A program made the position numbers and the translations under genes. The notes below the pieces were generated by a model, which was not told the DNA's origin, ran no database searches, and saw only the letters and a program-made list of their open reading frames with translations. From Saprospiraceae bacterium (lineage in GTDB: Bacteria; Bacteroidota; Bacteroidia; Chitinophagales; Saprospiraceae), in the NCBI GenBank assembly GCA_022842255.1, contig JALHPW010000108.1, forward strand, positions 1 to 10,989: DNA of 10,989 nt, given 5' to 3'. Of the stretch, positions 6,305 through 10,989 are shown in pieces; positions within the stretch are counted from its first letter, which is position 1; every line of letters begins with the position of its first letter.

Positions 6305-6343
6305 CATCACTTCATCCCCCATCACTTCATCACCCATCACCCC
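6305..6343. repeat. 15-nt tandem repeat in a G-free leader before tadA
   Basis: CATCACTTCATCCCC (6305-6319) is followed by CATCACTTCATCACC (6320-6334) and a partial third copy CATCACCCC (6335-6343). ATC recurs alternately every 8 and 7 nt. The + strand has no G from 6298 to the ATG at 6345-6347, so the mRNA here should be unstructured, unlike the hairpins in most other gaps. Confidence 0.75.
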
Positions 6344-6344
6344 A

Positions 6345-6794
6345 ATGCTCTCCGTTCACTCCGACCCCTATTTCATGAAACAAGCCCTTGCAGAGGCTGA
6401 GAAAGCTTATGAAGAAGGGGAAGTACCCGTGGGCGCGGTCATCGTTTGCGAAGGTAGAATCATCGCTCGGGCGCACAACCAGACAGAGATGTTGACCGAC
6501 GTAACGGCTCACGCTGAGATTCTCGCCCTTACCGCTGCCAGTAGCTATATGGGCAGCAAATATTTGCCCGACTGCACGCTTTACGTGACCCTGGAGCCCT
6601 GTGTCATGTGCGCGGGCGCCCTGGCGTGGGCACAAATTGGCCGGGTGGTGTATGCCGCCTCCGATGAAAAACGCGGCTTCATGCTGTATGGCGGGAAAGA
6701 CCTCCTGCACCCCAAAACCAAGCTGGAAATGGGCATTATGGAGCAGGAATGTGGGGCCTTGGTCACCTCGTTCTTTCGGGCTAAAAGAGGGTAG
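6345..6794 (+). CDS. tadA: tRNA-specific adenosine deaminase (A34 to inosine)
   Basis: The 149-residue cytidine-deaminase-fold enzyme converts the wobble adenosine of tRNA-Arg(ACG) to inosine so that one tRNA reads several CGN codons. The zinc and catalytic signature is complete. HAE is at residues 56-58 (zinc ligand H56, proton shuttle E58), and PCVMC at 85-89 supplies zinc ligands C86 and C89. The N-terminal stretch YFMKQALAEAEKAYEEGEVPVGAVIV and the GRVVYAASDEKRG segment (99-111) are characteristic of TadA rather than CMP or guanine deaminases. Length and start at 6345 match bacterial homologues. The TAG stop shares its last base with a heptanucleotide array. A guanine-deaminase role is unlikely but cannot be wholly excluded by motif alone. 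Confidence 0.94.
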   Translation: MLSVHSDPYFMKQALAEAEKAYEEGEVPVGAVIVCEGRIIARAHNQTEMLTDVTAHAEILALTAASSYMGSKYLPDCTLYVTLEPCVMCAGALAWAQIGRVVYAASDEKRGFMLYGGKDLLHPKTKLEMGIMEQECGALVTSFFRAKRG

Positions 6795-6856
6795 CGAAGT
6801 ACGAAGTGCGAGGTGCGAAGTACGATTCGTACTTCGCACCTCATAATTCGTAATTC
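6794..6856. repeat. Heptanucleotide inverted array after tadA with a perfect 33-nt palindrome
   Basis: Units GCGAAGT, ACGAAGT, GCGAGGT and GCGAAGT (6794-6821) are followed by inverse units TTCGTAC, TTCGCAC, CTCATAA and TTCGTAA (6826-6853), all in strict 7-nt phase on each side. The centre is a perfect palindrome: GAGGTGCGAAGTACGA (6810-6825), one base, then its exact complement (6827-6842). Seventeen bases (6810-6826) equal 2104-2120. The array abuts the tadA stop and ends three bases before a probable promoter box. Confidence 0.92.
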
Positions 6857-6858
6857 CC

Positions 6859-6866
6859 TACCTTTG
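6859..6866 (+). promoter_or_regulatory. Possible -7 box (TACCTTTG) for the large GT-C-like gene
   Basis: TACCTTTG is an exact match to TAnnTTTG. Transcription would begin near 6872, leaving a leader of about 20 nt before the ATG at 6893. That supports the ATG over the upstream TTG at 6872. No -33 TTG is evident, because the upstream sequence is repeat array. Confidence 0.5.
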
Positions 6867-6892
6867 CCAACTTGTCAAACAGACGCCTTCGC

Positions 6893-9190
6893 ATGGTTAC
6901 CTCAACAAGATTAAAACAGTATTTCTCACCGAAAGGGCAACAATGGCTGGGCGTGTTGGCCACGGTACTGGTTTTATTCCTACTGGCGAAACCCATTTTC
7001 AAAGACTACTTCACGCGGCCCAATTCGATGATGTATTCCTTCGGGGGCGACGCGTTGATGTTGTACTACAATACGGCCTACCACACGCGTTATGACGAAG
7101 GTTCCACGCTGCGCAGCATGAATTACCCTGATGGGGAATACATCTATCTCACCGACGCACAAGGCTCCCTGTCGAACGTTTTGCAATGGATAAACCGCCA
7201 CGTGACCGACATTTCTGGACTCACGGTGGGTTTTGTCAACGGCGTGAACCTATACTTGCTTTTTGCAGCGGTGATTTTTATGTTTTTCCTGCTGCGGGCC
7301 TTGAAAGCGCATATGTTCACTGCGATTTTGTTCGCGCCGATGATAGTGCTGCTGGCTCCACAAATTAGGCGTATGGGCGGGCATTTTGGATTGGCCTACC
7401 CATTTTTGATTCCATTGGCCATGCTCTGGTTTTTGCGAAAATACCGGGTGGGCCGATTGGAAAAACGCGATGCCTTGATGTTGGGGGTGTCCGTCTTTTT
7501 TACCTTCAACAACCCCTATACGGGCTTCAATATCAACTTTTTCCTGGTGCTGGCCGGGTTGCTGTTGTTCGCCGCGGAAGGTTTCAAAATTAAAAACTGG
7601 AAGCGCCCAGCCATCATTTCGGGCATGGGATTTTTAGCGCTTGGAATCGTTTTTTTGAACTTCAAACTGTTCGACCCTGTACACGACCGATTGAACCCGC
7701 AATGGGGTTTCTTTGACTATCATGCCACGTTTGAAGGGCTATTCCATCCTCCCAATTCCATTTTGCACGACTGGCTCAAGCGCAACAAGATTATGATGCC
7801 CGAGATTGAGTTTGAGGCCATGTTGAACGTCGGGATTGTGACCGTGTTGGCCCTGACCACCATGTTGTTGATGACTTTGGCTTCGCCCTTTTTCAAAAAA
7901 AACAAACCGGTTTTGCAGCGGATTGCACCGGAGCATCGCATTTTGTTGGGGGCCGCTTTTTTACTTTTTTTACTAGCTGCCAATACCAGTTTGATCAAAG
8001 TGCCACAAGCCTGGCTGGAAGAACACATGGGCTGGATGTTGATGTTCAAGGCTTCCGGGCGTTTGGGCTGGGCGTTTTACTTCGCGCTTACCATTACGGC
8101 GGTGATCTTTGTGGACAAACTTTTCCGGGTCACTTCCCCGTGGTTTATGGCGGCGCTTTTTTCACTGTTGGTGGCCGGGATTTGGAATGCGGAAATCAAC
8201 CAGTACATCCGTCCTGTATTCAATGATAAATTCAACGGCAATTGTTTTAACCGCGAAGGTGATGCGGAAATGCAGGATGTGCTTCGCCAAAACAAGGTGG
8301 AAATCAGTGAATACCAGGCCCTGCTTTGTCTGCCCAAAATGATGGCCTGGTCGGACAAAGTACTCTCGCACATCAATTTTAGGACACAGATCTACAGCAC
8401 CAGGATGTCGCTTGCTACGGGTTTGCCGATGGTCAATTCCATGCTGTCGCGCATAGGCCTGAACCATACCCTGGAGCGTGTGCAAATGCTTTCCAATCCA
8501 TTGGTGGAACGAATGCTGCTGCAAAAATTCCCCAACCAAAAAGACATCCTGATCCTGGTGGGCTCCGATGCCCTTCCGGAATTGAAAGATGGAGAGCAGT
8601 TTTTGGTGGATATTTCCCAGCGCGTTGCCCAAACCAAGGATTATTCCCTGTATCGCCTGCGTCTGGCGGACTTGCATAATACCGCCGCCATGCAACGCGC
8701 TAAAGCAGCCCTTCAAGCAGGGGATGCTCCGGCGCCCAGTCTCCATCTTGGCTTTGATGAAGCCCCTTCCGAACAGGCTTTTTATGGCCAGGGTAGCCGC
8801 CGAACCAAGGCAAAGGAAGAGTTTGTATGCGATTTTAATACGCCCTTCGACCGTGACACGCAGATGGTTTTTTCAGCCTGGACCTATGTCGATTCTGGCT
8901 TATACGGACCAGGATTTTGGCTGTTGAGCATCCGCGACCAATCCGGGACGGAAGTAGAAAACATCAAACTGGAGACCCGCCGATCCAACGATGTGCAAGA
9001 TAGTTGGCTTCGGTCTGGAACGCGGTTCAAACTCCCCAAAGGAGGCCAGGTAAAGATTTCGAGCTTTGGCTACAAACCCATGTTGGTGGATGAGCTCATG
9101 CTCTGGCCAGCAGGCGTTTCGCCCATTGTGAACGACCCGAACGCGCCGAGTTTTTTGTTTGAAAACTTTAAGGTGAAAAAGGGGGGATAG
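6893..9190 (+). CDS. Large multi-helix membrane protein, GT-C glycosyltransferase-like, with C-terminal extracytoplasmic domain
   Basis: The 765-residue product has about 10-11 hydrophobic segments between residues 18 and 432, then a soluble region (about 440-765). After the first helix comes an extracytoplasmic loop with GGDALMLYYN (51-60). An acidic residue at this place (D53) is typical of GT-C fold transferases, which use lipid-linked sugars. FKASGRLGWAFYFALT (385-400) resembles the late-helix segment of YfhO and GT-C-like proteins. The C-terminal part, from about 617, has alternating hydrophobic residues (FVCDFNTPF, MVFSAWTYVDS, GFWLLSIRD) that suggest a beta-sandwich, possibly carbohydrate-binding. 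I start at the ATG 6893, because the TTG at 6872 would overlap the probable transcription start. The stop TAG follows an A5-G6 run. Catalysis is inferred, not shown; a non-enzymatic membrane glycan factor is possible. Confidence 0.72.
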   Translation: MVTSTRLKQYFSPKGQQWLGVLATVLVLFLLAKPIFKDYFTRPNSMMYSFGGDALMLYYNTAYHTRYDEGSTLRSMNYPDGEYIYLTDAQGSLSNVLQWINRHVTDISGLTVGFVNGVNLYLLFAAVIFMFFLLRALKAHMFTAILFAPMIVLLAPQIRRMGGHFGLAYPFLIPLAMLWFLRKYRVGRLEKRDALMLGVSVFFTFNNPYTGFNINFFLVLAGLLLFAAEGFKIKNWKRPAIISGMGFLALGIVFLNFKLFDPVHDRLNPQWGFFDYHATFEGLFHPPNSILHDWLKRNKIMMPEIEFEAMLNVGIVTVLALTTMLLMTLASPFFKKNKPVLQRIAPEHRILLGAAFLLFLLAANTSLIKVPQAWLEEHMGWMLMFKASGRLGWAFYFALTITAVIFVDKLFRVTSPWFMAALFSLLVAGIWNAEINQYIRPVFNDKFNGNCFNREGDAEMQDVLRQNKVEISEYQALLCLPKMMAWSDKVLSHINFRTQIYSTRMSLATGLPMVNSMLSRIGLNHTLERVQMLSNPLVERMLLQKFPNQKDILILVGSDALPELKDGEQFLVDISQRVAQTKDYSLYRLRLADLHNTAAMQRAKAALQAGDAPAPSLHLGFDEAPSEQAFYGQGSRRTKAKEEFVCDFNTPFDRDTQMVFSAWTYVDSGLYGPGFWLLSIRDQSGTEVENIKLETRRSNDVQDSWLRSGTRFKLPKGGQVKISSFGYKPMLVDELMLWPAGVSPIVNDPNAPSFLFENFKVKKGG

Positions 9191-9210
9191 CAGAGGATTC
9201 GATGGGGTTT

Positions 9211-9267
9211 GCCACTAATTGCACGAATTTACACGAATAATTAGTGTAAATTCATGTAATTAGTGGC
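9211..9267. repeat. Hairpin repeat between convergent genes
   Basis: The 24-nt arm 9211-9234 (GCCACTAATTGCACGAATTT, then ACAC) pairs with 9244-9267. Only two positions differ, both transitions, and the loop has nine bases. CACTAATT and CACGAATT recur at a 9-nt step. The right arm touches the stop codon of the minus-strand gene (9267-9269). It is symmetrical and could mark the 3' end of both convergent transcripts, although neither side has a run of T. Related-looking CCACTAATTACACGAATT repeats are familiar to me from many environmental genomes. Confidence 0.9.
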
Positions 9268-10745
9268 TACCCTCCCTGCTTCCTTTTCAACAAAAACGCC
9301 GGCCGGATGCTGTGCGGGTTGAGCCAGGATTCGGCCGTTTCAAGGAAATATACGTCGTCTTCTTTGCGCGCGTTTTTCAGCGCAAGTTGCCATACGTACT
9401 CCGGCAACAGAAAATATCTCCCTCCCAAGTCTTTGATTTTCAACGCATTTTCCGTTCCGGCAAAATAGCGCAAGGTCTGTCCGTGTACCCCAGCGGCGAT
9501 GCGCCAAAGCTTGGTAGAATCGATTGTGTATTCTGGCAGCCAGGGCATGGCATCCGTGCCTGTGGTGAATGTGAAATACTCGGCCAGGGCGTTGTGTGCA
9601 ATGAATAGTTCGGGCTTGCTTGGGGCCGGACTTTCCAAAAGTTGATTCATTGCCCGGTTTGTCACCTTTTGGAACAGGGCGTAATCCGGATCCTGTAAAG
9701 CTGGTGAGTAGGATTTCCAGGAGAACATCGAGCAAACCAGCAGTGTGGGAAAAAGTACACGAGCGGTTTTTTGGGGTACGTTTTGAAAATCAAAGGCCAG
9801 CGGCAGGAGCACAACGAACACCAAAAACATCCGCCAGGCCAGGCCCGTGAGCGACCATTCCAAAAACGGAAACAACAACAGGCCGCAAAGCCAAAAAAGG
9901 GCCGGATTGGATACACTCTTTCCCGATTTCCAGGTGGCGATTCCTGCCAGCCACCAAAAGACGACCATCGCAATTTCAAAAATCCACCAGCCGCCAATCC
10001 GTTCAAGACCAAAACTTTGTACAAATGACCAAGGCGCAAACTGTGGTTGCCAACTCAGGGTCCCGCTCAAACGCGCCAAGTCTGCCACCTGCGCTAGTCC
10101 GGGGAAAAATTGTCCGGCAAGCAGAAACAAACCAAACGCTCCCCCGAGCGCAATCCCGATTTTTATCGCCATGCGTGGGATTTGATTTTTGTACCTGAAT
10201 AACAACCACAACAGGGCATAAACCACCGCCAATCCAAACATCATTCGATGGCCGAAGTAGTTGGCAATCAATAAAAAAGCGGGTAAAGCCAGCCAGCTGC
10301 GCGATTTTGACATTGCCCAATCCAGTGCACGGATAAACGCGACAAACAAAACCAATCCCAGCAGGTTTTTCGGGTACTGTGCAGCGAAATAGGTCAGCTG
10401 AGGAGAAAACAGGGACCAAGCGCCAAGTAATGGAAACGCCGCACCCCTGCGACAAACCAAGAGGGTGAAAATGCCGCACAGCAAGGCTACCCCGATCTTC
10501 ATGCCCAGCACATAATCTCCTGTAAACCAATAGAAAACCTGCAAATAAGGGTAGATTAGCGAAGCTTCTGGCGAGTGCATCGTTCCGGTTTCTTCAAGCG
10601 ATTTCACCTGAACGAGGTAGAAATAGCTGTCCCAGCCCGTGGCAAAGGGTGTTTGGTGGAAGGCCCAAAAATGGAGCAGGACAGAAACAGCGGCCAGTGC
10701 AAGACTTTGCAAGAGGCGATTTTGCACTATTTTTTTGAGCAACAT
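9267..10745 (-). CDS. Multi-helix membrane protein, GT-C glycosyltransferase-like
   Basis: The 492-residue product has about 9-11 hydrophobic segments, up to roughly residue 360, and a C-terminal soluble tail of about 130 residues ending KRKQGG. After the first helix, ATGWDSYFYLVQVKSLEETG (35-54) places D39 in the first extracytoplasmic loop, as in GT-C and ArnT/PMT-like transferases, followed by SPEASLIYPYLQVFYWFTGD. Such enzymes move sugars from polyprenyl-phosphate donors on the outer face of the inner membrane. The acceptor is unknown. I chose the ATG at 10743-10745. An in-frame TTG at 10781 adds twelve polar residues and lies upstream of the probable -7 box at 10751-10758. The gene converges on the other GT-C-like gene and diverges from the partial gene at 10857. 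Family membership rests on topology and the D39 motif only. Confidence 0.75.
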   Translation of the reverse strand: MLLKKIVQNRLLQSLALAAVSVLLHFWAFHQTPFATGWDSYFYLVQVKSLEETGTMHSPEASLIYPYLQVFYWFTGDYVLGMKIGVALLCGIFTLLVCRRGAAFPLLGAWSLFSPQLTYFAAQYPKNLLGLVLFVAFIRALDWAMSKSRSWLALPAFLLIANYFGHRMMFGLAVVYALLWLLFRYKNQIPRMAIKIGIALGGAFGLFLLAGQFFPGLAQVADLARLSGTLSWQPQFAPWSFVQSFGLERIGGWWIFEIAMVVFWWLAGIATWKSGKSVSNPALFWLCGLLLFPFLEWSLTGLAWRMFLVFVVLLPLAFDFQNVPQKTARVLFPTLLVCSMFSWKSYSPALQDPDYALFQKVTNRAMNQLLESPAPSKPELFIAHNALAEYFTFTTGTDAMPWLPEYTIDSTKLWRIAAGVHGQTLRYFAGTENALKIKDLGGRYFLLPEYVWQLALKNARKEDDVYFLETAESWLNPHSIRPAFLLKRKQGG

Positions 10746-10750
10746 AAAGG

Positions 10751-10758
10751 CGAAGGTA
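10751..10758 (-). promoter_or_regulatory. Possible -7 box (TACCTTCG, minus strand) very close to the start codon
   Basis: Read on the minus strand, TACCTTCG differs by one base from TAnnTTTG and ends five bases before the ATG at 10745. A transcript starting at the usual distance would have almost no leader, making this mRNA effectively leaderless. If the TTG at 10781 were the true start, this box would be chance. Confidence 0.35.
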
Positions 10759-10814
10759 ACACGCCGGTTTTTCAGGTTCAAAACCAGTCATTTTATCCTG
10801 AACCAACCTTTCTT

Positions 10815-10822
10815 TACCTTTG
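10815..10822 (+). promoter_or_regulatory. Possible -7 box (TACCTTTG) for the gene at the right edge
   Basis: TACCTTTG matches TAnnTTTG exactly and lies 34 nt before the ATG at 10857. TTTTA at 10791-10795 is in the right region for a -33 element but is not a TTG match. With the minus-strand box at 10751 it makes a compact divergent promoter region of 111 bp. Confidence 0.5.
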
Positions 10823-10856
10823 GTTTTCTCCTGTCAACCATATCTATACAGCGCCC

Positions 10857-10989
10857 ATGCCCAATATGTTGATAAATCAAGACCTTGTTATAAAGCTACT
10901 TTGCCTATGTGTTTACCTGATTAACGCACCCGCAAAAGCGCAGGATACCCTGTATTTCGACTATAATTATGAACCCCTTGCATCTATTG
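10857..10989 (+). CDS. N-terminal part of a secreted protein, cut by the window end
   Basis: Forty-four codons are open to the edge. The product begins MPNMLINQDLVIKLLCLCVY and continues LINAPAKAQDTLYFDYNYEPLASI. It shows a basic start, a hydrophobic core (about residues 10-23) and an AKA signal-peptidase I site before QD at about 28-29, so it is an exported protein. The mature start QDTLYFDYNYEPL resembles the opening of Bacteroidota secreted proteins of the YwqK-repeat or TonB-domain type, which often begin with DTxYFD. That is a weak inference from 15 residues. An internal ATG at 10866 is an alternative start. A probable -7 box precedes it at 10815. Confidence 0.65.
   Translation, partial: MPNMLINQDLVIKLLCLCVYLINAPAKAQDTLYFDYNYEPLASI

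Noticed and set aside
6872..6892. TTG start for the large GT-C-like gene
   Set aside because: It coincides with the expected transcription start of the TACCTTTG promoter, and a good ATG lies seven codons downstream.
9176..9186. A5-G6 homopolymer run as a phase-variation switch
   Set aside because: It is within the last codons of the gene, where slippage would change only the final residues.
9211..9267. Canonical rho-independent terminator
   Set aside because: The stem is strong and symmetrical, but no T run follows on either strand, so I list it as a repeat with a possible 3' end role.
10746..10781. TTG start adding twelve residues to the minus-strand GT-C-like protein
   Set aside because: The ATG at 10745 places the first membrane helix normally; the extension is polar and overlaps the candidate -7 box. 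Not fully excluded.

Overview
The window reads as a chromosomal segment of a member of the Bacteroidota, probably of the Saprospiria type. The indications are a roughly 50% GC coding style, several TAnnTTTG-like -7 boxes with no evident Shine-Dalgarno sequences, an N-anchored OmpH/Skp protein and a Bacteroidota-style HisS and flippase. The taxon is inferred from style, not from a marker gene. No rRNA, tRNA, transposase, phage gene or CRISPR array was seen.

Layout from left to right: a Wzx-like polysaccharide flippase (31-1521, +); a small four-helix membrane protein with conserved-looking histidines (1625-2089, +); histidyl-tRNA synthetase hisS (2279-3622, +); an unrecognised membrane-anchored, cysteine-containing protein (3657-4118, +); a half-length TolC-like secreted protein (4139-4855, +); an OmpH/Skp-like periplasmic chaperone (5079-5666, +); a GNAT acetyltransferase (5790-6293, +); tRNA adenosine deaminase tadA (6345-6794, +); and two large multi-helix GT-C-like membrane proteins transcribed towards each other (6893-9190, + and 9267-10745, -). 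The start of a secreted protein runs off the right edge (10857 onward, +). Two genes serve tRNA function (hisS, tadA). Most of the rest belong to the cell envelope: polysaccharide export, outer-membrane protein handling and probable glycosyl transfer. No single pathway joins them.

The most striking feature lies between the genes. Nearly every intergenic gap holds a hairpin-forming inverted array of short, imperfect tandem units. One class has a strict 7-nt period (2090-2207, 4861-4917, 5033-5074, 6794-6856). The other has a roughly 9-nt period (1503-1560, 4933-4968, 5672-5766, 9211-9267). Most begin within 0-20 nt of a stop codon, some overlap the stop or the next start codon, and several end in a sequence that forms a Bacteroidota -7 promoter box. 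No canonical hairpin-plus-U-tract terminator is visible. These elements may therefore provide 3' ends, mRNA stability or protein-binding sites, or may be mobile or slippage-generated sequence tolerated only just past coding regions.
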